From contig OY760176.1 in NCBI GenBank assembly GCA_963663315.1, positions 1,364,001 to 1,428,000 on the forward strand: 64,000 nt of DNA. The letters are read 5' to 3'. This document shows positions 1 through 7,983 of this stretch, piece after piece. The notes below the pieces were generated by a model. That model saw only the letters and a list, made by a program, of their open reading frames with translations. It was not told where the DNA came from and searched no databases. This DNA comes from G963663315 sp963663315. GTDB taxonomy: Bacteria > Pseudomonadota > Gammaproteobacteria > Arenicellales > Poriferihabitantaceae. Each line of letters begins with the position of its first letter. The stretch's first letter is position 1. The position numbers were made by a program, and so were the translations under genes.

Positions 1-16
1 GATCGCGGGTGTTTCG

Positions 17-1354
17 GTGGATGTACTCCATGATCTCGCTAAAAGTGAATTGGCATTTTATTCCACGAGTCGAACTGCGACCAAAGAAGCACTCGAAGCT
101 GGATCTGGTCCATTTCTCGATTCAGTGCCCATGCACTGGATGAAAGATTGGCCAATGCCGTTCCCAATGTTGGTAACTGAAGCCAAGGGGGCGTTGCTGA
201 CTGATCTTGATCACCACCAAATCGATGATTTCTGCCTCGGTGATACGGGTTCGATGTTTGGGCATTCTCCGGAACCTGTCACAGAAGCCATCCGCGAGCA
301 AGCGGACAAAGGGTTGACTTTTATGCTGCCTACTGAGACTGCGCTCGATGTCGGCCAACTCCTGACCGAGCGCTTCGGTGATTTTCGTTGGCAGATATCA
401 ATGACCGCCTCCGATGCTAATCGCTTTGCCTTGCGTGTTGCCCGTGCAGTAACCGGAAAACCCAAAGTGCTCGTTTTTCACGGTTGTTACCATGGTGCTG
501 TCGATGATGCGATGGTGGAGCGCCGGGACGGGAAAACCCTGACACGCCCTGGTTTAACCGGACAAGTGACCAACCTTGCCGGGCTCGCAGCCTGTGCTGA
601 ATTTAACGATTTGGAAAGTGTCGAAAACGAGCTTGAATCAGGACAGATCGCGGCAATTTTAACCGAGCCGGTGATGACAAATTGCTGCATGGTCTTGCCA
701 GAACCGGGGTTCCACGAAGGCTTACGTGATCTCGCTACCCATTATGGTTCTTGCCTCATTATCGATGAAACACACACCATTTCTTCGGGGCTCGGTGGTT
801 ATAGTAGTGTTCATGCACTCAACCCCGATATATTTGTGGTTGGAAAGTGTGTTGCCGGCGGAATGCCAACTGCGGTGTGGGGATTGCGAGCGGAGCTGGC
901 CGATCGATACATTGTCTACAATGCCAAACGTCCAGCCGGACATTCCGGGATGGGTACGACACTATCCGCCAATGCGATGCAGTTCGTATGCTTGCGAGCT
1001 ATGCTATCCGAGGTTATCACCCCGGAAGCTTATACACACATGGAATGCGGTGCTGAGCGGCTAGCGCAAGGGTTGGACAAGTCGATTGCGAAACACAAGG
1101 CGCCTTGGCATGTCGTACGGGTCGGCGCAAGAGTTGAATTCATTTGTGCGCCAGGACAGCTCAGAAATGGAACTGAGGCTATGAAGGTACATGTTCCTGA
1201 ACTCGAATCAGCGATTCATACCGCATTGCTCAATCGTGGTTGTCTTATCGCACCCTTTCACAACATGATGCTGGTCAGCCCGCTCACAAAGAATGAGCAA
1301 ATAGACCGTCTGATTGCTGCCTTCGACGATATCTTGGCCAAACTGTTTACCTGA
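17..1354 (+). CDS. Class III (GSA-type) PLP-dependent aminotransferase, N-terminus possibly beyond window
   Basis: Belongs to the class III aminotransferase family (glutamate-1-semialdehyde aminomutase fold). Counting from the GTG at 17, the cofactor face is recognisable: HGCYHG at residues 155-160, the DETHT motif with the PLP-ring aspartate at D250, and the Schiff-base lysine K277 in VVGKCVAGG. The frame stays open to the left edge of the window, so the real start may lie upstream; 445 residues is already normal for the family. It ends 7 bases before the ATG of a glutamine-synthetase-family gene, which suggests one operon for an amino compound. This is not the housekeeping hemL type (cofactor motifs diverge); the substrate is unknown. 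Family certain, specificity not. Confidence 0.85.
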   Translation: MDVLHDLAKSELAFYSTSRTATKEALEAGSGPFLDSVPMHWMKDWPMPFPMLVTEAKGALLTDLDHHQIDDFCLGDTGSMFGHSPEPVTEAIREQADKGLTFMLPTETALDVGQLLTERFGDFRWQISMTASDANRFALRVARAVTGKPKVLVFHGCYHGAVDDAMVERRDGKTLTRPGLTGQVTNLAGLAACAEFNDLESVENELESGQIAAILTEPVMTNCCMVLPEPGFHEGLRDLATHYGSCLIIDETHTISSGLGGYSSVHALNPDIFVVGKCVAGGMPTAVWGLRAELADRYIVYNAKRPAGHSGMGTTLSANAMQFVCLRAMLSEVITPEAYTHMECGAERLAQGLDKSIAKHKAPWHVVRVGARVEFICAPGQLRNGTEAMKVHVPELESAIHTALLNRGCLIAPFHNMMLVSPLTKNEQIDRLIAAFDDILAKLFT

Positions 1355-1361
1355 GAATTAT

Positions 1362-2753
1362 ATGACTCACACCTGCCCTACCGGCGCCACTCCGAATGAA
1401 GCTAAAGATTTTCTGGCTGACAATACCGATATCGAAGCCATTGATATCGTGTTACATGACTCTAATGGTATTGGCCGTGGAAAGATTATTCGACGCCATG
1501 AGTTGCTTAGTCTCTATGAGTCCGGGCGACACCTGCCAATCTCTATTTTGGGTCTTGATATTTGTGGTGAAGACGTAGATGAGACAAGACTCATCTGGGA
1601 CCGGGGTGATGGAGATCTGCGCGCTTGGCCATTACCTGGCACACTAACGCGACTACATAACACCTCCCCACCTCGAGCTGAAGTGCTGCTTTCTTTGTAT
1701 GAACTCGATGGCGCCCCCATGACATCTGATCCTCGTCATGCGATGCAACGTCAGGTCGATGCGTTTGCCGAACATGGCCTTTACCCAGCGGGCGCATTTG
1801 AACTGGAGTTCTTTTTGCTGGCTAAAGAGCGTGCGGCCGACGGCAGTATCCTGCCCGCAACCAATGGCGTTAATGGCCTATCAATTCAGAAAACCGATGT
1901 GTACTCGGTCGATTGTTTGTACGGGATGATGCCGTTTTTTTCAGATATCTACGCAGCAGCCAAACTAGCTGATATCAACGTCGAAACGATGATTTCTGAA
2001 TATGCACCTGGCCAATATGAACTGACCCTGCATTATCGTGTAAATGTCGTTCAAGCCGCCGACGACTTAATGCGCCTTAAGCGGATTGTGAGAGCTCAAG
2101 CACAAGCCCACAACATGATCGCTTGTTTTATGGCCAAACCGATGTCCAATTATGCAGGATCGGGAATGCACTTCCATGTATCCCTGGCGAACGAAACAGG
2201 GAGTAATGCGCTTGCAGAAGCGGATGGCGAACAATGGAGTAGAACCCTGCTAAATGCACTGGGCGGGCTGCAAGCGACAATGGGAGAATCCATGTTGGTG
2301 TTTGCGCCTCACCTGAATTCCTGGCGGCGTTTTGTCGATCAAAGCTATGCACCAGTTTCTACCAATTGGGGAAGCAATAATCGTTCAGTCGCGCTACGTA
2401 TTCCCGCTGGTGACATTCGCGCGCGCCGGTTGGAGCATCGCACTTCAGGTGTGGATGCTAATCCATATCTCGTTGGAACAACTGTACTCGCTGGGATGAT
2501 GCACGGACTCGACAAGAATCTCGACCCGGGACCGGAAACTAAAGGCAATGGTTATAGAGACGCGTCAGTTGACTCCACCATGCCCCGCGACTGGTTGTCT
2601 GCTATTGAGGCGGCCCAAAGCTCCTCATTTTTAAAGCACGCCCTTGGCGAAGATATGCATCGTACCTTTACCGCCGTGAAAACCTCGGAATACGTGCGAG
2701 CCCAATCGATTGTATCGGAGGTCGACTACGCATTATATCTTCACGCTGTGTGA
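1362..2753 (+). CDS. Glutamine synthetase family protein (gamma-glutamyl-amine ligase type, PuuA-like)
   Basis: An ATP-dependent ligase of the glutamine synthetase superfamily. The N-terminal beta-grasp part (about residues 10-110) is followed by the catalytic domain, with FELEFF near 145, the SEYAPGQYELTL stretch, GSGMHFHVSL with the glutamate/ammonia-site histidines, and the arginine-rich ARRLEHR segment before the DANPYL motif. At 463 residues and without an adenylylation loop it resembles the PuuA/GlnT group, which glutamylates polyamines, ethanolamine or methylamine, rather than GlnA. I start it at the ATG at 1362, just after the aminotransferase stop; an upstream ATG at 1314 would overlap that gene. 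The pairing with an aminotransferase fits amine catabolism. The exact amine cannot be read from sequence. Confidence 0.88.
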   Translation: MTHTCPTGATPNEAKDFLADNTDIEAIDIVLHDSNGIGRGKIIRRHELLSLYESGRHLPISILGLDICGEDVDETRLIWDRGDGDLRAWPLPGTLTRLHNTSPPRAEVLLSLYELDGAPMTSDPRHAMQRQVDAFAEHGLYPAGAFELEFFLLAKERAADGSILPATNGVNGLSIQKTDVYSVDCLYGMMPFFSDIYAAAKLADINVETMISEYAPGQYELTLHYRVNVVQAADDLMRLKRIVRAQAQAHNMIACFMAKPMSNYAGSGMHFHVSLANETGSNALAEADGEQWSRTLLNALGGLQATMGESMLVFAPHLNSWRRFVDQSYAPVSTNWGSNNRSVALRIPAGDIRARRLEHRTSGVDANPYLVGTTVLAGMMHGLDKNLDPGPETKGNGYRDASVDSTMPRDWLSAIEAAQSSSFLKHALGEDMHRTFTAVKTSEYVRAQSIVSEVDYALYLHAV

Positions 2754-2792
2754 ATTCACGAACCAGGTTTGTTTGAATCTGGTGCTAAAACA

Positions 2793-3503
2793 TTAAGTAA
2801 TACGATTCTCTACCTGATTTGCCTGCTCATGCAAAAATATTTCCCCCAACTGTCCTATGCCGTCACGGATATCAGCCTTAATGGCAATTCTTAAAGCAAT
2901 GACATCTTTCCGTTCCAGCGCAGTCAGGATTTCTGCATGACGATCCACAGTGTAGTTTATACTCACACGCTGCATTGCTGTTACCATAAAAGGACCAAGC
3001 TGAATCCAGATACTCTCGATGAGTGGCATTAGCGCAATGCTATGCACACTGGTGTAGAGACACCGATGAAACACAAAATTATTGCCAACGACCCCCAGAA
3101 AATCTTCACGTTCAAGCATCTCATCTGAAAGCTTGTCGATCTCCAGTAGTTTGGATATTTTATCGTTGTGGATTGAAGGCAGTGCACGTTCAGCCGCAAG
3201 CGTCTCTAATGCGATACGTGCCGCCAGAAGCTGGTCAAACCGCTCATATGTCATCATGGGCACACGTATTCGGCGATTGTCCAGCAATTCAAGCGCATTT
3301 TCCGAGACTAGACGACGTATCGCTTCACGAACTGGCATGGCTGATACACCATATGTTTTTGAGATTTCAGCCACGACCACAGATTTTCCGGGCTCGATCA
3401 CACCTTCAATCAGTTTATTGCGCAACTTATTATAGATATCTTGCTGAACCGTGGCAGGAACTGACTGAGTTGAGATTGAGTTGTAAGTACTCGAATTGAT
3501 CAT
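2793..3503 (-). CDS. GntR-family transcriptional regulator with FCD ligand-binding domain
   Basis: A 236-residue DNA-binding regulator of the FadR/VanR subgroup. The N-terminal winged helix (about residues 20-85) has the usual PVREAIRRL recognition-helix signature, and the all-helical FCD domain (about 95-225) carries the metal/ligand residues expected from LAARIALETLAAERAL, FHRCLY and DRHAEI. It is convergent with the aminotransferase/ligase pair (39-base gap) and probably controls it, as FCD regulators often control neighbouring catabolic genes; that link is inference. The upstream 150 bases at 3504-3660 are AT-rich and would hold its promoter. Confidence 0.9.
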   Translation of the reverse strand: MINSSTYNSISTQSVPATVQQDIYNKLRNKLIEGVIEPGKSVVVAEISKTYGVSAMPVREAIRRLVSENALELLDNRRIRVPMMTYERFDQLLAARIALETLAAERALPSIHNDKISKLLEIDKLSDEMLEREDFLGVVGNNFVFHRCLYTSVHSIALMPLIESIWIQLGPFMVTAMQRVSINYTVDRHAEILTALERKDVIALRIAIKADIRDGIGQLGEIFLHEQANQVENRIT

Positions 3504-3660
3504 ATGTGTATAATAGTCATTTTTTGCTGGAAGATAAAAACTTAACTGGCAAATTTTGAAAAACCAGATTCAAGTGATTATACATTAACAGTTCTGTAAG
3601 TTACCTTGTACCTAAGCTTCACCCAAAGGGGCATCTCAGTTCAAAGTACCTGTCTACTTT

Positions 3661-3854
3661 TTACATATTGGTAGTACTTTTTGATTCACTGGATTCGTCA
3701 CCGTCCTCATGAAAAGGTACATCATACATATAGGCAACTTCTTTCGACTTCCCTGAAGATTCAATATAGTCCTTCAATTGTGGCAGCGCTGAAACGCTGT
3801 TTAGCTGTTGGATTGTCTGCGTGGACAATTGAATCGTCTCGTTTAAGTTTTCAA
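3661..3854 (-). pseudogene. 3' fragment of an unrecognised gene, fused to repeat-derived sequence
   Basis: An open frame of 122 codons runs on the minus strand from 4029 to 3661, but its first half is merely the antisense of a duplicated NYN-domain fragment. Only the last ~64 codons (from about 3854 down) are unique; they encode an acidic, serine-rich C-terminus ending SKSTTNM. I do not recognise the family. The sharp switch from unique to repeated sequence at about 3855 indicates that a duplication junction removed the 5' part of the original gene. Confidence 0.35.
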
Positions 3855-3855
3855 C

Positions 3856-4041
3856 AAGCTGGACGGCTTCTGCCTTGTCAGTTCGGACAGCGATTTCACC
3901 CGGCTGGCGCAACGCCTGCGGGAGGATGGACTGGTGGTCTACGGTTTCGGAGAGCGCAAGACCCCGGAAGCATTTCGCAGTGCCTGCAACCGGTTCATCT
4001 ATGTCGGGAATCTGATTGAAGCGGGACATGCATCATATTGA
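3856..4041 (+). pseudogene. NYN/LabA-type RNase domain fragment (copy 1)
   Basis: Reads as the C-terminal 61 codons of a NYN (PIN-like) domain protein: GFCLVSSDSDFTRLA with the aspartate-rich acidic site typical of the family, then GFGERKTPEAFR. The N-terminal half with the first catalytic aspartate is absent and there is no start codon in this copy, so it cannot be functional. It converges on the RelE-type toxin and the stop codons overlap by about nine bases. Confidence 0.7.
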
Positions 4042-4305
4042 TAAATCACGATAAAAGAGCTCGTGTGAACCCAAGGCGAGCAACGTCATGCAGTCCGGTT
4101 TTTTCTCATACCGATATGCCAACAGATATTGTTTATCAGCCACTTTATATTTATATACACGCACACCCGCCAGTCCCCCCTTTTTCATATCGCCGATAGC
4201 GGAGTCGGCGACCAGCTTCCTGACCGCATCATCAACAGCCGTTTTTTCTTTCCGGTGAAGCTTTTTGACCATTCTTGAAAATACACCGGTTTGAACAACC
4301 TTCAC
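4033..4305 (-). CDS. Type II toxin, RelE/ParE superfamily (copy 1)
   Basis: A 90-residue basic protein with the compact RelE/ParE layout: N-terminal helices, then strands VRVYKYKVAD and QYLLAYRYE and a C-terminal LLALGSHELFYRDL strand. Toxins of this shape cleave ribosome-bound mRNA or poison gyrase; which applies cannot be told. The start ATG overlaps the antitoxin TGA in an ATGA junction, so translation is coupled and the antitoxin is made first. A second copy at 9723-9995 differs by only two or three residues, and a third at 6837 lacks its 5' end. Confidence 0.8.
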   Translation of the reverse strand: MKVVQTGVFSRMVKKLHRKEKTAVDDAVRKLVADSAIGDMKKGGLAGVRVYKYKVADKQYLLAYRYEKKPDCMTLLALGSHELFYRDLSI

Positions 4306-4520
4306 CCGAATTGATATTCGGTCAGACCAGCCGCATCTGCCTCTTCCAGCCCAATTAATACATCTTTCACAAAGCGCAATGGCAAATCAGGATTTTCCTC
4401 GGAAATTTTGCCAATCGTTGCCCAATACTCAATCTGTTTTGGGGGCGAACGGTGAAATACCCTGGCATATTTAGTCGCATCAGCGACTAACTGATCAGAC
4501 AGTTTGATAGCTTTAGGCAT
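4302..4520 (-). CDS. ParD-like antitoxin (copy 1)
   Basis: A 72-residue protein beginning MPKAIKLSDQLVADA, which matches the ParD-like antitoxin family: a short ribbon-helix-helix-type start and a helical tail expected to wrap the toxin. I place the start at the ATG at 4520 because a GAGGAAG ribosome-binding site sits directly upstream; the longer open frame to 4625 would include the promoter region. It precedes the RelE-type toxin and overlaps it by four bases. Autorepression by the antitoxin-toxin complex is usual in this family. Confidence 0.78.
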   Translation of the reverse strand: MPKAIKLSDQLVADATKYARVFHRSPPKQIEYWATIGKISEENPDLPLRFVKDVLIGLEEADAAGLTEYQFG

Positions 4521-4706
4521 AATCTTCCTCGTGGCAATGTCAGTGAACAAACACCTATTATAACCAAAAGGTTTTCTTTTGCAACCTATTGAATGAACCC
4601 ACTGCAAAAACGATATGCTGATCAAGGCCTATGATGGAAAATACGTCTTGATTGCACCGCAATCAATGCCATACAATGGGATTCTGGATGAACGGAGGGC
4701 ATGACC

Positions 4707-4949
4707 ATGGCAAGCATCACGATTCGCAACCTTGACGACGAGGTGAAGACGCGCCTGCGTGTACGCGCCGCCAAACACCACCGTTCCATGGAGGAAGAAG
4801 CGCGGCTGATCCTGCGCGAGGCAGTCGGGCAAAAGCCGAGTTCCCGGAATCTCACGAACATCATCCGCTCGCACTTCGGCCCGACCAACGGAGTAAATTT
4901 GGAGTTGCCGCCGCGCGAGTCCGCGCGCGAGCCACCCTCCTTCGATTGA
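4707..4949 (+). CDS. FitA-like antitoxin (ribbon-helix-helix, VapB class)
   Basis: An 80-residue antitoxin opening MASITIRNLDDEVKTRLRVR, the hallmark of FitA-type ribbon-helix-helix proteins, followed by the HHRSMEEEARLILREAV helix that ends the DNA-binding fold and a disordered toxin-binding tail. A GGAGG site at 4694-4698 lies eight bases before the ATG at 4707 and only two before an alternative ATG at 4701, so 4707 is the likely start. The PIN toxin starts 16 bases downstream. FitA binds its own promoter and neutralises FitB. Confidence 0.85.
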   Translation: MASITIRNLDDEVKTRLRVRAAKHHRSMEEEARLILREAVGQKPSSRNLTNIIRSHFGPTNGVNLELPPRESAREPPSFD

Positions 4950-4965
4950 ACCTGCGACCTTAATC

Positions 4966-5403
4966 GTGCTGTTAGACACCAACGTAGTGTCGGAACTGAT
5001 TCGCAAGTCGCCCGATCCTGTTGTAGAGGCGTGGGCTGCCAGCCATACACTCGAAGAACTGTTCTTCTCAGCAGTTAGCGAAGCAGAGTTGCGCTACGGT
5101 GCGGCGATCCTACCAGAGGGGCGGCGCAGAGAAACGCTGGTCAAAGACATCGATCGGATGCTGCACGATGCTTTCGATAACCGTATCCTGCCGTTCGACA
5201 GCGAGGCAGCGCGCGTCTACGCAGACATTGCGGCCATGCGGCGTTCCGCCGGACGCCCCGTCGCACCAGCGGACTGCCAGATCGCGGCCATCGCCCGATT
5301 GAGAGACATGGCGGTGGCGACGCGAAACGTTCGGGATTTCGAGAAAATGGACATCAAGGTTGTCAATCCCTGGGCCAAAGAATCCATGCTTGATTTCCTT
5401 TAG
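4966..5403 (+). CDS. PIN-domain ribonuclease toxin (VapC/FitB family)
   Basis: A 145-residue PIN-domain nuclease with GTG start. The four acidic metal ligands are in place: D4 in LLDTNV, E41 in SEAELRYG, an aspartate in APADCQIAA and one in NVRDF. VapC/FitB toxins cut tRNA or rRNA when free of antitoxin. It directly follows its FitA-like antitoxin. It appears intact and full length. Base use is GC-richer than the neighbouring RelE-type unit, suggesting a separate origin. Confidence 0.88.
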   Translation: MLLDTNVVSELIRKSPDPVVEAWAASHTLEELFFSAVSEAELRYGAAILPEGRRRETLVKDIDRMLHDAFDNRILPFDSEAARVYADIAAMRRSAGRPVAPADCQIAAIARLRDMAVATRNVRDFEKMDIKVVNPWAKESMLDFL

Positions 5404-5487
5404 ATAACTGTTACCGCAACTGTGGCGTCACGATAACGACAGCCACAGCCACACCGACAATGCAACCAGGAACAGGCTGTGAAATAA

Positions 5488-5560
5488 TGGTGCCGGAAAG
5501 AGAAGTCGAACCTCCGACCTGTTGATTACGAATCAGTTGCTCTACCAACGCTATTCCGGA
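5488..5560 (-). pseudogene. Decayed tRNA-Thr(CGT) copy
   Basis: This 73-base stretch matches the tRNA-Thr at 8538-8613 including anticodon arm, T arm and CCA, but lacks three bases of the D stem and has lost the first acceptor pair. The D stem cannot form, so it is very unlikely to be a working tRNA. The similarity continues about 20 bases beyond the CCA end (from 5469), giving a direct repeat of over 90 bases with 8519-8613. Confidence 0.75.
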
Positions 5561-5689
5561 AAAGCGGGACGCTGGCTTGACGCAGGATTATATGCGCCAC
5601 GCCGTTTCGTAGTCTACCGGAAATTATCCGGCAGACCAGAGAACCGGAAGAGGCCGGCTCGTCCCAATGGATGATTGATTACGGAAAGA

Positions 5690-6094
5690 TCAACCATCAT
5701 TCTGCAACCAATTGTCAATAGCAAGTTCAGGCACACGCGAAAATTCCCGTACATTATTCGTCACCAGAGGTAACTCAAGAGCGAGGGCATGTGCAGCAAT
5801 CCACGTATCATGCGGCCCGATCCTTTGGCCACTCGCTTCCAGATGCGCGCGTACATAACCATAAGTTTCCACGACTCGCTCATCAACCGAAAGAATACGT
5901 ACCATACTCAAAAAATCGAGCAGAGCCAGACGATTCTGTTCTCGTCTGGATTCGTGTGACTTTGCCACACCCACTTGCAACTCACCAGCGACGATCGCAG
6001 AAATAAAACAGTCGTTCATGGGCGCCCGAGGCACGATCAGTGGCGAACGCTTGACGAGGTACACGCAATGATCTGTGTCAAGCATGCATTGCAT
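5690..6094 (-). CDS. vapC: PIN-domain ribonuclease toxin (VapC)
   Basis: A 134-residue PIN-domain protein. Acidic site residues visible are D6 in MLDTDH, E38 in IVAGELQVG and the aspartate of GPHDTWIAA, followed by the usual NNVREFSRVPEL end. Its start codon overlaps the antitoxin stop by one base (TGATG), so the two are translationally coupled. Together with the SpoVT/AbrB-like VapB upstream it forms a standard vapBC module lying inside the 3-kb segment bounded by the tRNA-Thr repeats. Confidence 0.88.
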   Translation of the reverse strand: MQCMLDTDHCVYLVKRSPLIVPRAPMNDCFISAIVAGELQVGVAKSHESRREQNRLALLDFLSMVRILSVDERVVETYGYVRAHLEASGQRIGPHDTWIAAHALALELPLVTNNVREFSRVPELAIDNWLQNDG

Positions 6095-6366
6095 CAGTCG
6101 AAGCTCTGACGCTCTTCAACAGGTAACTCACTGCCACGAAGCGCCAACACCGTGTTGGCGAAATCATCGTCAAAACGGGTCGAGTTTGCCCAATAGTCTT
6201 CCCAGTCAGCGAAGCGCGGACTCAAAATCAAATGCCGTCCAACCTGACGTATAGCCACCTCATCGCACTCTTTTGAAAAGCGAAACTTCTTCGGCAATCG
6301 CACCGCCTGTGACAACCCCGACATGAATACTTTCGCACTGTCTTGTCTGCCTGATACAGCCATCAT
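6094..6366 (-). CDS. vapB: VapB-type antitoxin
   Basis: A 90-residue antitoxin with the characteristic AKVFMSGLSQAVRLPKKFRF beta-rich DNA-binding start of the VapB/MazE swapped-hairpin fold and a C-terminal toxin-binding tail (WEDYWAN... FANTVLALRGSELP). The start chosen is the first of two adjacent ATGs, five bases after a CGGAG ribosome-binding site; the longer open frame reads through an AT-rich promoter-like region. Coupled by a one-base overlap to vapC. Confidence 0.82.
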   Translation of the reverse strand: MMAVSGRQDSAKVFMSGLSQAVRLPKKFRFSKECDEVAIRQVGRHLILSPRFADWEDYWANSTRFDDDFANTVLALRGSELPVEERQSFD

Positions 6367-6452
6367 GCTAACTCCGAAATTAAAATTGAAACTGATAGTA
6401 TAAAACAAATAAGATATATTAAATATATATTATCTGCCGCTATCTTCAGCCC

Positions 6453-6610
6453 ATGATGCAATCCAAAGACAAAACACTGATTATCGCGTGTGGCGCCCTG
6501 AGTAGGGTTCAGGAAATAATTCGGGAAAATCGGGATAAATACAAAAAGATTTATATAATGTACGGCGATTGCGGAACTGCTGGATTATATGCGCCGTATC
6601 GTTTCGGCTA
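6453..6610 (+). pseudogene. Remnant of a DUF1638 protein with internal and 3' deletions
   Basis: The start TLIIACGALSR and the segment KKIYIMYGDCGTAGL are typical of DUF1638 proteins, but about 30 residues that normally separate IIREN from the RENRDKYKK segment are missing, as if two IRENR-coding stretches had recombined. After about residue 48 the frame runs into unrelated sequence and then into an ispH fragment. Assignment is from recognition of the conserved CGAL and YGDCGTGGL motifs. Confidence 0.5.
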
Positions 6611-6825
6611 TGGGGCCCTGTATTTTTGGAAACCTGGATCGCAAGGCAGCAATAATTATTTTGGTATCATCAACCGATAAGGTTGTCTGACTCACATAGG
6701 CCAGTTTCTCCGGATTCGACACCTCCACAGTCTCAACGTCATCAATACTCTCAATCAGATGGATGCCCTGATCCACCTGCCCCATGTTTCCTTCGACTTC
6801 GGGATGGCCCGCATGGCCTATCAAG
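6611..6825 (-). pseudogene. Internal fragment of ispH
   Basis: About 215 bases matching the middle of the complete ispH gene (around 11025-11241): it encodes LIGHAGHPEVEG through FPKIQGP with scattered substitutions and one codon lost. It has no start, no iron-sulfur cysteines and no end, and is joined at about 6823 to the partial RelE-type copy. It shows that ispH, at the edge of the accessory region, took part in rearrangements. Confidence 0.85.
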
Positions 6826-6836
6826 CGGGACATGCA

Positions 6837-7060
6837 TCATATTGATAAATCACGATAAAAGAGCTCGTGTGAACCCAAGGCGAGCAACGTCATGCAGTCC
6901 GGTTTTTTCTCATACCGATATGCCAACAGATATTGTTTATCAGCCACTTTATATTTATATACACGCACACCCGCCAGTCCCCCCTTTTTCATATCGCCGA
7001 TACCGGTGTCGGCGACCAGCTTCCTGACCGCATCATCAACAGCCGTTTTTTCTTTCCGGT
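6837..7060 (-). pseudogene. 5'-truncated RelE/ParE-type toxin (copy 3)
   Basis: Matches the toxin gene of the duplicated unit from the stop codon back to the codons for RKEKTAVDD; the first ~17 codons and the whole antitoxin gene are absent, replaced by unrelated sequence from 7061. A different N-terminus stays open in frame (to 7091), so a chimeric protein is conceivable, but no antitoxin is adjacent. Probably dead; a free active toxin would be selected against. Confidence 0.75.
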
Positions 7061-7194
7061 CCCGCTGGTTTACAGGAGTGAGTAAAATCAAGGGATCTGA
7101 GGGGTTTTAAAAAAATCTTGCCGTGAACTATATTCTGGAAAAGCGGTAATATAGGAACCCAAATTCATAATTCAGGTGTGGAATCCGCACTGTT

Positions 7195-7716
7195 GTGTCC
7201 TCATCAAATCTTCGACCTCCAATGTACCTGTTCACTTCGCAGCAGAGCTGCCTGCTGAATTTGTCAGCAAACATCTGGCGACGGCGGGGCGCCGCCAAGC
7301 GCTTCGGATTAAGCTTCAACGAGGAGACTGCGACAGAAGTACTTCTACTCGATATTGCCGAGCAATTTCCGGGTACTGTGACGATCATCCCGTTCTCGCA
7401 CAGTCGGGAAGCACAAATTGGAGCGGATTGGGCATGGGGATTTGTCGGACCGGACGGTCGCTCTTTCCAGGGTATGCTAGTCCAGGCGAAGCGTCTCGAC
7501 GACAAAGATAGCGAGTATCGGGGGCTCTCATACCAAGGTGGACAGGAGGGTTCTGGACAGTCAAAATCCCAAATCGACCGGCTCATTGAGAATGGGAGGC
7601 GCTACGGGCTGCCTCCGATTTATGCGTTTTACAATCACCTGAGCAATACCACCCGCGTTCCGGCGGACTCCTGCGGGACGTTGCCCACGTATTGCGGGTT
7701 CCGCGTAAACCGGTAG
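7195..7716 (+). CDS. DUF6615 family protein, putative PD-(D/E)XK-like nuclease fold, short C-terminus
   Basis: A 173-residue protein with the pattern I associate with DUF6615: NEETATEVLLLDI (residues 42-54), GADWAWGF with D78, then MLVQAKR with Q97 and K99, and a QIDRLI...PPIYAFYNH segment. The spacing of an early glutamate, a GxD aspartate and a QxK pair after a short loop resembles a PD-(D/E)XK nuclease site; this is inference. Relatives I recall run longer, so the C-terminus after about residue 155 may be a frameshifted or truncated tail. It lies in the toxin-antitoxin mosaic, where defence genes are common. No partner gene is evident. Confidence 0.55.
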   Translation: MSSSNLRPPMYLFTSQQSCLLNLSANIWRRRGAAKRFGLSFNEETATEVLLLDIAEQFPGTVTIIPFSHSREAQIGADWAWGFVGPDGRSFQGMLVQAKRLDDKDSEYRGLSYQGGQEGSGQSKSQIDRLIENGRRYGLPPIYAFYNHLSNTTRVPADSCGTLPTYCGFRVNR

Positions 7717-7983
7717 GGCCCAACCAATCCGCCGAAGCGCGCAATAGATTCACGGTGCATGAAGTGCAATTGGCGGGGACAGGGACATTAACTTCCGGCG
7801 AAACCAGGCTGATAAGCTCCTGGCCGCTATGGCCGTGGGGCTGGATGACGTCCAGCGTCTTGGCCGCCGTATCCCGGAAACCGGCACGTAGAATAGCCCA
7901 CACGGCGATTTTAGGGGTTCGTTGATGTGGTTTGACAGGCTGTTTACGCAACCAGCAGGTGTCAGGGGAGAGGTTGGCAGGGA
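7717..7983. other. Non-coding or decayed stretch
   Basis: Between the DUF6615 gene and the thermonuclease. Open frames exist on the minus strand but show no family I recognise. It may hold the lost 3' part of the DUF6615 gene. Confidence 0.3.

Larger units (their letters stand above)
3855..4633. repeat. Long duplicated unit, copy 1 (NYN fragment + RelE/ParD-like TA module)
   Basis: About 780 bases that recur almost unchanged at 9545-10324 in the same orientation (constant offset 5,690). The unit holds a 3' NYN-domain fragment on the plus strand and a complete two-gene toxin-antitoxin module on the minus strand. The copies match from the CAAGCTGGACGG at the left edge to the AAGGCCTATG at the right edge and diverge abruptly outside. 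A third, partial copy covers 6823-7060. The very few substitutions indicate recent duplication. Confidence 0.9.
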
